A DNA stretch of 41,243 bases from Candidatus Nanopelagicales bacterium (GCA_017857175.1 JAFMDS010000016.1:1-41243); one strand, 5' to 3'. Positions 9,212-18,160 are shown, numbered from the stretch's first letter. Translations and numbers: made by a program. Notes: generated by a model not told the origin, from the letters alone.

Positions 9212-9240
9212 TTGACAATCATTTTCATTAAGAATAATCT
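9212..9240 (+). promoter_or_regulatory. znuA promoter, leaderless, overlapped by the Zur box
   Basis: The -35 TTGACA (9212-9217), a 17-base spacer and the -10 TAATCT (9235-9240) give a near-consensus promoter. Six bases (GCGAAC) separate the -10 from the GTG at 9247, which places the transcription start on the start codon. It is the best promoter in the window. Confidence 0.8.
9213..9227. promoter_or_regulatory. Zur operator (Fur-family 7-1-7 dyad)
   Basis: TGACAAT-C-ATTTTCA is a 7-1-7 inverted repeat with six of seven pairs matching, of the TGAxAATxATTxTCA class bound by Fur-family regulators. It covers the -35 and the start of the spacer of the znuA promoter, so zinc-loaded Zur would block RNA polymerase. 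The zur gene is the last gene of the same locus, so autoregulation is likely if it is cotranscribed. Confidence 0.8.
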
Positions 9241-9246
9241 GCGAAC

Positions 9247-10221
9247 GTGAAAACGACAACTCGCTCCTCGGTCGTTCTTGGATTCGCGGCTAGCGCGATG
9301 CTCCTATCCGGTTGCTCGAGCGACAGCGGCTCATCGATTAGCTCTGACACGACTACGAGCGCAGGAGGCGCCAACGTGGTCGTCACGACCTCTGTGCTCG
9401 GTGACGTCGTCGGTGACATCGTTGAATGCGGTGGCGGGAGCGTCACGGTGCTGATGCCCATTGGCACCGACCCCCATGATTTCTCGGCATCCTCTGATCA
9501 AGTGGCAGGCATGGTGAAAGCCGATCTCGTTGTTGCTAACGGTCTTGGACTTGAGGCTGGGCTGGGCGACTCATTTAGCAATGCTGAATCTGATGGGGCC
9601 AATATTTTTGAGGTCGCACCGCAACTGGATCCGATCGAATTCGGCGCCGGAATGCATGCGCAAGTTGAGGAAGAACTTGATGATCACGGTGATCTCGACC
9701 CCCATTTTTGGTTTGACATGAATCGCATGGCCACCGCAGCACAACTCATTGGCGCCGAACTCACCCAAGTCACAGGCGATGAAACCTACACAACCTGCGC
9801 AGACACAACTGCCAGCGAAATCACGGCGGCCGAAACAGAAGTGCGCGCAATACTTGAATCAGTGCCCATCGATCAGCGCATTTTGGTTACTGACCATGAC
9901 GCACTTGGTTACTTGGCTGACACCTACGGATACGAAATTGCCGGCACTTTGATTCCTTCCGGATCAACTTTGGCCGAGGCAAGTTCCGCAGACCTTGCCG
10001 CATTGGTGGAAACAATCAATGCTGAGGGCGTGCCAGCAATTTTTGCAAACGTTGCCGAGCCTGCCGCACTTGCTGAGGCTGTTGCCGCTGAAACCGGCAC
10101 CAACATCGCCATCATCCCCCTTTACGTCGGAAGTTTGGGCGCTCCTGACTCCTCTGCTGCCACCTACATTGACTTGATGCGGACCGATGTCCAACTCATT
10201 GCTGATGGCCTGAAAGGCTAA
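9247..10221 (+). CDS. znuA: Zinc ABC transporter substrate-binding lipoprotein
   Basis: This extracellular lipoprotein captures Zn2+ (Mn2+ is possible within the family) and delivers it to ZnuBC. A lipoprotein signal peptide ends with the lipobox LLSGC (Cys23). The mature cluster A-I fold shows VVVTTSVLGDVVGDIVECGG, metal ligand His77 in GTDPHDFSASSDQ, a short acidic/His stretch around residues 137-153 with DPHFWFD, and the second-lobe motif VTDHDALGYLADTYGYEIAG. Length 324. The GTG at 9247 is taken because it sits on the predicted transcription start. The long His-rich loop of many ZnuA proteins is reduced to a few His and acidic residues. It is the first gene of znuABC-zur. Confidence 0.92.
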   Translation: MKTTTRSSVVLGFAASAMLLSGCSSDSGSSISSDTTTSAGGANVVVTTSVLGDVVGDIVECGGGSVTVLMPIGTDPHDFSASSDQVAGMVKADLVVANGLGLEAGLGDSFSNAESDGANIFEVAPQLDPIEFGAGMHAQVEEELDDHGDLDPHFWFDMNRMATAAQLIGAELTQVTGDETYTTCADTTASEITAAETEVRAILESVPIDQRILVTDHDALGYLADTYGYEIAGTLIPSGSTLAEASSADLAALVETINAEGVPAIFANVAEPAALAEAVAAETGTNIAIIPLYVGSLGAPDSSAATYIDLMRTDVQLIADGLKG

Positions 10222-10226
10222 GACCC

Positions 10227-11069
10227 GTGGAATGGTTCCTAGATCCCTTTGCGCTCGGCTTTCAGCAGCGCGCACTGATCGGCGGGATTCTCGCAGGACT
10301 CATGACATCGATCGTGGGAACCTGGCTCGTTCTCCGGGGCATGAGCTTCTTTGGTGATGCATTCGTTCACGGAATCGTTCCCGGTGTTGCCGCAGCCGTA
10401 GTCTTCGACATCAACCCATTAATTGGAGCAGCAGTCGCGGCCATGGTCATGGTTCTCGCGATTGAAGTCGTGAACCGTCAAACCGCTTTGAGTGAAGACA
10501 CTGCCATCGGCCTGCTGTTTGTAGGCATGCTGGCCCTTGGTGTCGTGATCATCTCGCGACTTGATTCGTATTCCGGGAGTTTGACCACCATTCTTTTTGG
10601 CGATGCTCTCGGCGTGAGTCCCAGTGACCTAGTCACCCAATCAATTTTGGCCGTGGTCGTTATCGGAGCTGCAACATTGCTCTACCGCCCACTACTCGCT
10701 CTCTCCTTCAATCCCGAGAAAGCTGAACTCTGGGGCCTCAAACCTCGCACGGCCCACGCGGCTCTACTCGTATTGATCGCGGCAGCCGTGATCGGCAGTT
10801 ATCAATCGGTGGGGACTTTGCTTGTTTTTGGTCTCTTGGTTGGACCACCGGCAACGGCTGCCCTCATTTCGCGCACGGTCCCCCGCATGATGGCAACCTC
10901 GGCGGTCATTTCTTTGTTCTCTGTTTGGCTCGGCCTAACGTTGAGTTATCACTTCAACACTGCGGGTTCGGCAACAATGGCGATCGTTCCGATTGTTCTG
11001 TTCTTCATCGTGCTAACCATCACCAGGCTCAAGCCCACACGCAGAGAGTCGGTGAGCGCACATGCCTGA
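10227..11069 (+). CDS. znuB: Zinc ABC transporter permease
   Basis: This is the ABC-3 family membrane subunit that forms the zinc channel with ZnuC. Its 280 residues contain seven or eight hydrophobic helices. Typical features are LVLRGMSFFGDAFVHGIVPGV near residues 35-55, FGDALGVSPSDL in the cytoplasmic coupling region, and LLVFGLLVGPPATA in the C-terminal half. The GTG start lies five bases after the znuA stop, and its end overlaps znuC by eight bases, so the three genes form one operon. Confidence 0.92.
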   Translation: MEWFLDPFALGFQQRALIGGILAGLMTSIVGTWLVLRGMSFFGDAFVHGIVPGVAAAVVFDINPLIGAAVAAMVMVLAIEVVNRQTALSEDTAIGLLFVGMLALGVVIISRLDSYSGSLTTILFGDALGVSPSDLVTQSILAVVVIGAATLLYRPLLALSFNPEKAELWGLKPRTAHAALLVLIAAAVIGSYQSVGTLLVFGLLVGPPATAALISRTVPRMMATSAVISLFSVWLGLTLSYHFNTAGSATMAIVPIVLFFIVLTITRLKPTRRESVSAHA

Positions 11070-11877
11070 TTCTGCCCATGATGTTGTTGTTGGTCGTGAC
11101 GTTGTTCTTACTCGCGGGTCTCGGGTCGCGATCGCCGCATCTGATTTCACCGTTCCAGGTGGTTGCATCACCGCGATCATTGGGCCCAATGGCAGTGGCA
11201 AGTCAACGTTGTTGCACGCCATTGCCGGACTGATTCCTGTGACATCGGGAAATCTCACCGTTTTAGGAGCCACTCCGGAGATCAGTCAACCGAAAATTTC
11301 TTATGTCCTTCAGTACACAACAATCCCCGCGGGCACGCCGCTCACCGTTGCCGAGGCAGTCGGCATGGGGCGCTACCCGTCTCTTGGTTTCCTCGGACGT
11401 CCCACAAAGGACGATAAGGCCAAAGTCACAGCAGCAATGGAACGGCTTGACATCGCTGATCTTGCAAAGCGACACCTCACTGAACTTTCAGGCGGCCAGC
11501 GGCAACGGGTCTACGTTGCACAAGGCATTGCTCAAGATCACGCGATGCTGCTGCTGGATGAACCACTCACCGGACTCGACATCACCTCAGCGAAAACCAT
11601 CGATGCAATTATTCACGATGAACCAACCCGCGGGTGTTCCGTGATCCTGACCACGCATGACCTCGAGGAAGCTCGAGCAGCCGACCATGTAATTCTCACT
11701 GCCGGCCGCGTGGTTGCCAGTGGAACTCCTGAATATGTTCTCACCGCAGAGAACCTGACCAACGCGTATGGCCTTGGCGCACTGCATGAGACCCATGGGT
11801 CAGACCCCATGCTGCCTTCGGAACACCACCATGGGCATGACCACACCAATTCCCATGATGGTCACGCGGGTGAGTAG
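11062..11877 (+). CDS. znuC: Zinc ABC transporter ATP-binding protein with His-rich tail
   Basis: This is the cytoplasmic ATPase that drives zinc import through ZnuB. The Walker A motif is GPNGSGKST, the Q-loop lies in ISYVLQYTTI, the ABC signature is LSGGQRQRVYVAQGI, Walker B is AMLLLDEPLTGLD, and the H-loop His follows in LTTHDLEEA. Length 271. The last 20 residues form a His/Asp-rich tail (seven His in SEHHHGHDHTNSHDGHAGE) not found in the core ABC fold. It may bind zinc and sense or buffer it. The gene overlaps znuB by eight bases and ends six bases before zur. Confidence 0.92.
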   Translation: MPDSAHDVVVGRDVVLTRGSRVAIAASDFTVPGGCITAIIGPNGSGKSTLLHAIAGLIPVTSGNLTVLGATPEISQPKISYVLQYTTIPAGTPLTVAEAVGMGRYPSLGFLGRPTKDDKAKVTAAMERLDIADLAKRHLTELSGGQRQRVYVAQGIAQDHAMLLLDEPLTGLDITSAKTIDAIIHDEPTRGCSVILTTHDLEEARAADHVILTAGRVVASGTPEYVLTAENLTNAYGLGALHETHGSDPMLPSEHHHGHDHTNSHDGHAGE

Positions 11878-11883
11878 GCCACT

Positions 11884-12273
11884 ATGAACTCTGTTGGAAT
11901 TCGATCAACTCGTCAACGGTCCGCCGTCACTTCAGCGTTGACCGAACTCAATGACTTTCGTTCCACCCAGGAAATTCACGAATATCTCAAGGATCGGGGT
12001 GACAGCGTCGGACTGACAACCGTATATCGAACCCTGCAAGCGCTCAGTTCTGCGGGGGAAGTCGATGCGATCCTGCGTGAAGATGGTGAATCCATGTACC
12101 GCATGTGCAGTCCCGCTCACCACCATCACCTGGTGTGTCGTTCCTGTGGGCTGACCGTCGAAGTGGAGGGTCCCACCGTTGAAAAGTGGGCAGACTCTGT
12201 CTCCGCAGAGCATGGTTTCTCCAGCGTTAGCCACACGTTAGAGATTTTTGGGCTCTGCCCCACCTGCTCCTGA
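11884..12273 (+). CDS. zur: Fur-family zinc uptake regulator
   Basis: This is a zinc-dependent repressor of zinc import genes. The 129-residue protein has the N-terminal winged helix (RSTRQRSAVTSAL... STQEIHEYL... VGLTTVYRTLQALSSAGEVD), a dimer-domain His cluster (HHHHLVCRSCG), and two CxxC pairs (CRSC, CPTC) that would hold the structural zinc. Its place at the end of the znu operon and next to uppS, as with M. tuberculosis zur (furB), supports Zur rather than Fur. It follows znuC by six bases. Its TGA abuts the convergent uppS stop with no spacer. Confidence 0.93.
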   Translation: MNSVGIRSTRQRSAVTSALTELNDFRSTQEIHEYLKDRGDSVGLTTVYRTLQALSSAGEVDAILREDGESMYRMCSPAHHHHLVCRSCGLTVEVEGPTVEKWADSVSAEHGFSSVSHTLEIFGLCPTCS

Positions 12274-13050
12274 TCAAACCTTGTTTGGCTCGGCGCCACC
12301 ATAACGGCGATCGCGCGACGCATAAATTTCACACGCATGCCACAAATCCCTGCGATCAAAGTCTGGCCAGAGAGTGTCTAGAAAAACAAACTCGGCGTAT
12401 GCCGACTGCCACAGCAAAAAGTTACTCGAACGCTGCTCACCTGAACTTCGCACAAAAAGGTCAACGTCAGGCATGTCAGGTTCATCAAGATGCCGCGCAA
12501 TCATTCGCTCATTTACTTTGTCTGGATCGATGGTGCCGCTCCTGACTCCCTGAGCAATTGCTGTAACGGCATCAGTGATTTCAGCTCGCCCGCCGTAATT
12601 GACACACATGGTCAGCGTGAGTTTTTTGTTCTTAGCGGTCAATCTCTCTGCCTCTTCGAGTTCGGCGATAACACTTTTCCAGAGCCTTGGCCTACGCCCA
12701 GCCCACCGAATTCGCACCCCGAGCTCATTCATTTCATCACGCCGCCGCCGGATTACATCACGGTTAAAGCCCATTAAAAATTTGACTTCATCAGGTGAGC
12801 GACGCCAGTTCTCGGTGGAGAATGCATAAGCCGAGAGCCAGCCCACTCCTAACTCCAATGCTCCGTGCACACAATCCAACAGACTTGCCTCGCCTGCTGC
12901 ATGTCCTTCCGTGCGTGCAAGTCCACGTTCCTTTGCCCAGCGCCCATTGCCATCCATTACGACGGCAACATGTCGTGGAATGAGATTCTTAGGAATCTTG
13001 GGTGGCTGTGCTCCCGATGGATGCACAGGGGGCTTGGGCACTCTCGTCAC
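12274..13050 (-). CDS. uppS: Isoprenyl transferase (polyprenyl diphosphate synthase, cis type)
   Basis: It condenses isopentenyl diphosphate onto an allylic primer to make the long polyprenyl carrier lipid for cell-wall synthesis. Motifs: [17 protein letters not shown] with the catalytic Asp, the RTEGHAAGE segment, [14 protein letters not shown], and the C-terminal [25 protein letters not shown] that binds substrate phosphates. Length 258. Actinobacteria often hold two paralogues (Z- and E,Z-type), and I cannot separate them here. The start overlaps the recO stop by four bases, so recO-uppS is a coupled pair. Confidence 0.95.
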   Translation of the reverse strand: MTRVPKPPVHPSGAQPPKIPKNLIPRHVAVVMDGNGRWAKERGLARTEGHAAGEASLLDCVHGALELGVGWLSAYAFSTENWRRSPDEVKFLMGFNRDVIRRRRDEMNELGVRIRWAGRRPRLWKSVIAELEEAERLTAKNKKLTLTMCVNYGGRAEITDAVTAIAQGVRSGTIDPDKVNERMIARHLDEPDMPDVDLFVRSSGEQRSSNFLLWQSAYAEFVFLDTLWPDFDRRDLWHACEIYASRDRRYGGAEPNKV

Positions 13051-13802
13051 GTGGCAATTCTCTGCGCTGGGGTTTTGCGATCAACGAGCGGGAGTGACCT
13101 GAGCCCGCGATCCATATGCCAATTCAAAAACGCAGCCACTAAACCACTGGCCTCGGAACGCTCACGTGGGTGACTCGAATCTGCCACTGTCCAGTCCCCC
13201 GATAGAAGCGCGCCCAAAAGGGCAACCGCTTCAGGCGTTGGAGCCGCTGACCCAGGAACGCGACACCGCTCGCACACCATGCCCCCCGAGACAATGGCAA
13301 ATGCTCTGTGCGGCCCAGCTTCACCGCATTGGGCGCAGTCACCAAAGGATGGTGACCACCCGGAGACTGCCATGGAGCGCAAAAGATAACTATCGAGAAT
13401 CAGGCGTGGGTCATGGTCACCACCTGCCAGCGATCGCAACCCTGAAACTAAAAGGGCGAATTGGGGCACCGCCGGTTCACGCTCTTCAGCCGTCAGGCGC
13501 TCTGCAGTTTCCAACATGGCAGTCCCTGAGGTCCAAGCAACATAGTCACTGGAGAGATTGGCACCAAATGCGCTGATGGTCTCAACTTGTGTGATGTTGT
13601 CCAGTGACTTGCCGGTGTACATCTGGACATCGACATGGGCAAATGGTTCGAGTCTGCCCCCAATTCGACTGGATGTTTTGCGAACTCCGCGCGCCACGGC
13701 GCGTACACGACCATATTGACGGGTTAAAAGTGTCACAATTCGATCAGATTCACCGAGTTTTTGGGCACGAAGCACAATTGCTTCATCTCGATAAATCGGC
13801 AC
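13047..13802 (-). CDS. recO: DNA repair protein RecO
   Basis: RecO works with RecR to load RecA on SSB-coated single-stranded DNA. The N-terminal OB fold is clear ([41 protein letters not shown]), followed by a helical domain and a zinc finger with CAQC and CERC pairs. The GTG at 13802 gives 251 residues starting VPIYRDEA, as in homologues; the longer frame to 13853 would run into the divergent AI-2E gene. No usable Shine-Dalgarno sequence is seen. TAGAAT lies five bases before the GTG, so the mRNA may be leaderless. Confidence 0.92.
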   Translation of the reverse strand: MPIYRDEAIVLRAQKLGESDRIVTLLTRQYGRVRAVARGVRKTSSRIGGRLEPFAHVDVQMYTGKSLDNITQVETISAFGANLSSDYVAWTSGTAMLETAERLTAEEREPAVPQFALLVSGLRSLAGGDHDPRLILDSYLLRSMAVSGWSPSFGDCAQCGEAGPHRAFAIVSGGMVCERCRVPGSAAPTPEAVALLGALLSGDWTVADSSHPRERSEASGLVAAFLNWHMDRGLRSLPLVDRKTPAQRIAT

Positions 13803-13807
13803 ACTCC

Positions 13808-13813
13808 ATTCTA
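13808..13813 (-). promoter_or_regulatory. Candidate -10 element of recO
   Basis: TAGAAT on the minus strand ends five bases before the recO GTG. TTGGTC eighteen bases further upstream could be the -35; it lies inside the divergent AI-2E gene. This would put the transcription start within one base of the start codon. Confidence 0.45.
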
Positions 13814-13825
13814 GGCAGGAGAGGC

Positions 13826-15037
13826 ATGGCTGACCAAGAACCTGCGAGCACAAGCCACGACGAAGTTGAGCCCGAATCTGCTCGCCAACCGGTGCAATTT
13901 GTGGCCTTTGACGCCCGATTTCTCAAGCGATCCGTATTCACCATCCTGGTGGGCGTATTGATCTTCCAGATTGCCAGCTGGTCCTTCGCTCTCTTGGCCG
14001 GATTCTTGTTCAACCTGCTCCTGGCTTGGTTGCTTGCCATCTCCATTGATCCCATTGTTACCGGACTAGCTATGCGCGGCATGCGCCGCGGACTAGCGAC
14101 TTCCATCGTCGCTACTGTCGGAACCCTGCTCGTCGTTGCATTCATCGCACTTTTTGGTGGCGCGCTGGCCAATCAGATCACGGATCTTGTGCTGGCCCTA
14201 CCCCTGTTAGTTCTCGACCTAGCAGAGTGGTTCAACGCAACATTTGATGCCAACATCAACCCGGTTGAATTGACGGCAAACCTCAACCTCACCAGCGAGC
14301 AAATCACGACCATTGCTTCATCGCTGGCCGGCGGCATTTTTGGTGTTGTCTTCAGCGTAATTGGAGTCGTGTTCAGCATCATCACTGTTTTGGTCTTCTC
14401 GTTTTACTTCTCGGCAGATGCCCCTCGCATCAAGAGATTCATTGCGGGTTGGCTCCCCCACAGCCGTCAACTGGTTTTTATCAATGTTTGGGATATCTCG
14501 GTGCGCAAGGCTGGCGGATTCGTTATTTCTAAGTTTGCATTAGCCATGATCTCTGCCGCGGCTCATATTGCGTTCTTCTACCTGATAGACATTCCTTACT
14601 GGTTACCCATGGGCCTATTCGCCGGCCTTGTCAGTCAGTTTATCCCAACAATCGGAACCTATATTGGCGTTATTCTCCCGAGTCTGTTCGCTGTCTTTGA
14701 ACAACCCATTGATGTTCTCTGGATCATCTTGTTCGCGACTGTTTACCAGCAAATTGAGAACTACGTGTTCACCCCGCGCATCTCCACCGCAACCATGGAC
14801 ATTAATTCCGGCGTGGCATTGGGATCGGTATTTGTTGGTGCCGCACTCTTTGGGCCCATCGGCGCAATTATTGGAATACCGGTCGTAGCGATCATCACTG
14901 CGGTGCTTCAAGCCTACGGTCGCCGCTACGACCTGCACCCGGATGTAGAAGAGCGCACCGCTGTGAGTCGGTTAAAGACACCCGTTGACTACCTCAAGGA
15001 AATTCAAAACTCGGACCAGTCATTGGACAACGAGTAA
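13826..15037 (+). CDS. AI-2E (PerM/TqsA) family membrane permease
   Basis: The 403-residue protein has a polar, acidic N-terminus of about 30 residues, then about eight hydrophobic helices. Family features include LLAWLLAISIDPIV, the long amphipathic mid-region (NATFDANINPVELTANL), and the C-terminal half IPYWLPMGLFAGLVSQFIPTIG, with IENYVFTPRISTATMDINSGVALG. Members carry out AI-2 export, Na+/H+ antiport or unknown transport; the substrate here is unknown. The ATG at 13826 is chosen for its ribosome binding site (AGGAGAG, three bases away). Only 23 bases separate it from the recO start, so its promoter must lie in recO coding sequence. Confidence 0.85.
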   Translation: MADQEPASTSHDEVEPESARQPVQFVAFDARFLKRSVFTILVGVLIFQIASWSFALLAGFLFNLLLAWLLAISIDPIVTGLAMRGMRRGLATSIVATVGTLLVVAFIALFGGALANQITDLVLALPLLVLDLAEWFNATFDANINPVELTANLNLTSEQITTIASSLAGGIFGVVFSVIGVVFSIITVLVFSFYFSADAPRIKRFIAGWLPHSRQLVFINVWDISVRKAGGFVISKFALAMISAAAHIAFFYLIDIPYWLPMGLFAGLVSQFIPTIGTYIGVILPSLFAVFEQPIDVLWIILFATVYQQIENYVFTPRISTATMDINSGVALGSVFVGAALFGPIGAIIGIPVVAIITAVLQAYGRRYDLHPDVEERTAVSRLKTPVDYLKEIQNSDQSLDNE

Positions 15038-15059
15038 GAATAATGATGGGCTCTAAAAT

Positions 15060-15971
15060 TTAAAAACCGAGGCGTCGCAACTGTTTTGGATCACGCTGCC
15101 AGTCTTTGGCAACTTTGACCCGTAGGTCAAGAAATACGGACACTCCGAGAAACCTCTCGATTTCAGCGCGCGCTTCAGAGCCCACGATCTTCAACCGTGA
15201 GCCTCCTTTACCAATAACAATTGCCTTCTGGCTATCGCGTTCAACAAAAATATTGGCATGCACATCAGACATAGGTCGACCTGATGGGCGACCTTCACGC
15301 GGAGTTATTTCTTCAACAACAACTGCGATGGAGTGGGGTAATTCGTCTTGGACACCCTTCAGGGCGGCCTCCCTGATGAGCTCAGCAACAAATATTTCTT
15401 CTGGTTCATCGGTCAAAGCGTCATCGGGAAAAAGTTGCGGACCTTGTGGCATTGACTTAATAATTTCATTGACCAGCAGTTCTACTTGTTCATCACGAAC
15501 CGCTGAAACAGGAACAATTGCCGTCCAATCAATACCTATCTGATTTCCCAACTCTTGAACTGCAAGCAGTTGCGTTGCCAGCTCATTACCCGTCACGGTG
15601 TCAATCTTTGTGACAATGGCAAACACGTGTTTCTTGTTTAACGCGGCTATTGCCGTGGCGATGTATTTATCTCCTGGACCGATCGCTTCATTGGCGGGGA
15701 TGCACAACCCAATCGCATCGACTGATCCCCACGTGTCCTTGACTTCATCATTGAGACGTTCCCCAAGAAGAGTGCGAGGGCGATGCATTCCAGGGGTATC
15801 AACCAGAATTAGTTGCCCTTCGGGGCGGTTCACGATTCCGCGAATTGTTCTGCGCGTGGTTTGGGGCCGATCAGATGTAATCGCAACCTTGGTACCCATC
15901 ACGGCATTTAGCAACGTTGATTTGCCCGCATTAGGCCGCCCAACAATAGCCGCAAAACCACTTCTAAACAT
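15060..15971 (-). CDS. era: GTPase Era
   Basis: Era binds the 3' end of 16S rRNA and helps 30S assembly. G1 GRPNAGKST, G2 in ITSDRPQTTRR, G3 DTPGMHRP, G4 TKID and G5 VSA are all visible in the first 180 residues. The C-terminal KH domain follows (QKAIVIGKGGSRLKIVGSEA). The ending KDWQRDPKQLRRLGF is typical, as is the length of 303. It overlaps the upstream EamA gene by eight bases, and it is the last gene of the long minus-strand train, convergent with the AI-2E gene across 22 bases in which I see no strong terminator. Confidence 0.96.
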   Translation of the reverse strand: MFRSGFAAIVGRPNAGKSTLLNAVMGTKVAITSDRPQTTRRTIRGIVNRPEGQLILVDTPGMHRPRTLLGERLNDEVKDTWGSVDAIGLCIPANEAIGPGDKYIATAIAALNKKHVFAIVTKIDTVTGNELATQLLAVQELGNQIGIDWTAIVPVSAVRDEQVELLVNEIIKSMPQGPQLFPDDALTDEPEEIFVAELIREAALKGVQDELPHSIAVVVEEITPREGRPSGRPMSDVHANIFVERDSQKAIVIGKGGSRLKIVGSEARAEIERFLGVSVFLDLRVKVAKDWQRDPKQLRRLGF

Positions 15972-16863
15972 GCGTCACCATATCCTTTGACTCTGCTGCC
16001 TTGGAAGCGGTCGCGCGAGCGAGCATTCCGAGCGCGAAAAGTATGAGCAGGAACCCAACCCAGCCGATCGTGCTCAAGCTTTCACCCAATAACGCGACCG
16101 CCAAAATCGTCGCAACTAAAGGTTCCCCCAGGTTCAGAGTTGCGATCGTCCCCGGCATGAGGTTTTTCAACCCGACACCGAAGAGGACATAGGCCAGGGT
16201 GGTGACGAAAAGGCCGAGCCAGATGATCGCGATGAGTCCCGAAGGGCTAGCGAACCAGGTTCCACCCGTGATAACGAAGGGGAGGAGCAACAGTGCGCCG
16301 AGGGAAAAGGACGCGGCCAAAATGTGATTGGCACCATGACCGAGTGCGGCGAGTTTTGTCCCAGAGTTCGTCATCACCGCGTAACTGGCAGCAGCCGCGA
16401 GGCCTGCCGCTACTCCCCACAGGTTGAGCGAATCCCCCGTCGGTGCACCCACGAGAAGGATTACACCGCCAATTCCAATAACTGTCGAAACGAACCAAAT
16501 GGGCGAAGGCCGTCCAGCCCCCCATACCCACCCGAGCAAACCCGAAAACCAAGGAGCGGCACAAATGGTGACCAGTGTGCCAATGGCGACTCCCGCTAGA
16601 TCCGCACTGAGAAAGAAGAACAACTGGAATGCACCGACCGCGAGTCCCATTAACCAGGTCAGTGGGTGGCGAAACATGGACAGGAATCCCAATCCGCGAG
16701 TAACAATGATGAGACCAATCGCGCCAACGAGGAGGCGCCACGCAGCAACAGCGGTGGGTGAAGCCTCAGGAATAAGAATCGCTGCAGTTGTTGCTGACGT
16801 TCCAAATAGGGCAGCTGCTCCGAGGACGGCAAAAACCGCTACTCGGTTGCTACTCTGATTCAT
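15964..16863 (-). CDS. EamA/DMT superfamily transporter
   Basis: This is an inner-membrane metabolite or drug exporter of unknown substrate, with ten predicted helices in two EamA repeats. Repeat 1 begins near VFAVLGAAALFGTSATTAAIL and repeat 2 near LWGVAAGLAAAASYAVMTNSG. The sequences LGEPLVATILAVALLGESLS and WVGFLLILFALGMLA end the second repeat. The open frame extends to 16938, but MNQSSNRVAVFAV at 16863 is the natural start (299 residues). It overlaps hlyC by 14 bases and era by eight. EamA genes are not a fixed part of the ybeY-hlyC-era group, so this is probably a lineage insertion. Confidence 0.85.
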   Translation of the reverse strand: MNQSSNRVAVFAVLGAAALFGTSATTAAILIPEASPTAVAAWRLLVGAIGLIIVTRGLGFLSMFRHPLTWLMGLAVGAFQLFFFLSADLAGVAIGTLVTICAAPWFSGLLGWVWGAGRPSPIWFVSTVIGIGGVILLVGAPTGDSLNLWGVAAGLAAAASYAVMTNSGTKLAALGHGANHILAASFSLGALLLLPFVITGGTWFASPSGLIAIIWLGLFVTTLAYVLFGVGLKNLMPGTIATLNLGEPLVATILAVALLGESLSTIGWVGFLLILFALGMLARATASKAAESKDMVTHV

Positions 16864-18160
16864 CAATAGTGCCCACAGCGGGCGGGATCGCACGCACGAA
16901 CCCGATGCGGTTACGGCGACCACTGCCAGGCTCCGCAATCAAGGTCCAGCCGTCAACGTCGATCGTTGAATCTGCAATGGGAACGCGACCCAATTTCTTT
17001 GCCACCAACCCAATAACAGAGTCGACTCCCTCCTCTTCAGAGTCAATATCGCCTTTGATCAAGTCATTAAAGTCATCAATATTCATTCGCGCCATTACCC
17101 GGAATGAACCGTCTTCTAATTCCTCAACCTCAGGAGCTGCAGTGTCGTACTCGTCAGCGATTTCACCAACAATTTCCTCGAGGATGTCCTCGATCGTAAT
17201 GAGACCCGCGGTGCCGCCGTATTCATCGACAACAATCGCCATGTGAACGCGCGCCGCCTGCATGTCCCGCAGCAGGTCATCAACCTGCTTGCTATCAGGA
17301 ACAAAGTAGGGCGAGCGCATTAGATCCTCCACGCGTTCCTGTTGTTCAGCATCCCGGTATTCAAAAACCCGTTTGACAATGTCTTTGAGGTAGAGCACCC
17401 CGATGACGTCGTCGGAGTTCTCTCCGATAACGGGGATGCGGGAGAACCACGATCTCAAACCGAGCGACAAAGCCTGCCGAAGAGTCTTGTTTCGTTCAAT
17501 GAACACCATCTCGGTTCGAGGAACCATGACTTCACGGGCGAACGTGTCGCTCAGTTCAAAAACTGAGTGAATCATCTGCCGCTCGTCGTCCTCGATCAAC
17601 GAGTCTGCTCCGGCCATGTCGACCATCTCACGCAGATCCGCTTCAGAATCAAAGGGGCCCTCACGGAAACCCTTTCCTGGTGTCAATGCGTTTCCGATCA
17701 GGATCAGCAGAGTTGTCACGGGTCCCAGGATTGTGGCTAAGAATCGAGTAGGTCCGGCAGCAAATAAAGCGATGGGCTCGGCATGTATGCGCCCAAGGGT
17801 CCGTGGCGCGACGCCGAGGCCGACGTAGGACACAACTATCAACACGCCGGCGGTTGCAGCGAATGCAGCGAAAAAAGTCCAGTTCAACTGAGCGTCAAGA
17901 AACCCAATGAGTTCAAAGCTCACCAATGCGAAAGCACTCACACTCGCGACTGTGGAAACAAAGAGCAAAACATTTACGTATCGAGCGCGATCTCCCAGAA
18001 TCACCAGAAGTTTGTCGGCCCTGGCCCCCTGGCGGGTTTCTTCAACGCGACTGCGAGAAATTCTGCCGATTGCAGTCTCGGCACTGATGAGCAAGCCGGC
18101 GAAAATAAAGAGGATGAGCGCGATGACAAGCGTCGAAATCACGACTGCCCCTTCCAGCAT
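16850..18160 (-). CDS. HlyC/CorC (CNNM) family transporter-associated protein
   Basis: The N-terminal CNNM (DUF21) membrane domain has about four helices in residues 1-150, including LISAETAIGRISRSRVEE. A pair of CBS domains follows (FAREVMVPRTEMVFIERN... VIGVLYLKDIVKRV... MAIVVDEYGGTAGLITIEDILEEIVGEI), and then the C-terminal CorC/HlyC domain (FRVMARMNIDDFNDLI... DSVIGLVAKKLGRVP). Length 436. Related proteins are linked to Mg2+ or Co2+ efflux; haemolytic activity is a historical name only. Its place between ybeY and era is conserved in actinobacteria. Its start overlaps the ybeY end by 22 bases. Confidence 0.9.
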   Translation of the reverse strand: MLEGAVVISTLVIALILFIFAGLLISAETAIGRISRSRVEETRQGARADKLLVILGDRARYVNVLLFVSTVASVSAFALVSFELIGFLDAQLNWTFFAAFAATAGVLIVVSYVGLGVAPRTLGRIHAEPIALFAAGPTRFLATILGPVTTLLILIGNALTPGKGFREGPFDSEADLREMVDMAGADSLIEDDERQMIHSVFELSDTFAREVMVPRTEMVFIERNKTLRQALSLGLRSWFSRIPVIGENSDDVIGVLYLKDIVKRVFEYRDAEQQERVEDLMRSPYFVPDSKQVDDLLRDMQAARVHMAIVVDEYGGTAGLITIEDILEEIVGEIADEYDTAAPEVEELEDGSFRVMARMNIDDFNDLIKGDIDSEEEGVDSVIGLVAKKLGRVPIADSTIDVDGWTLIAEPGSGRRNRIGFVRAIPPAVGTIDESE

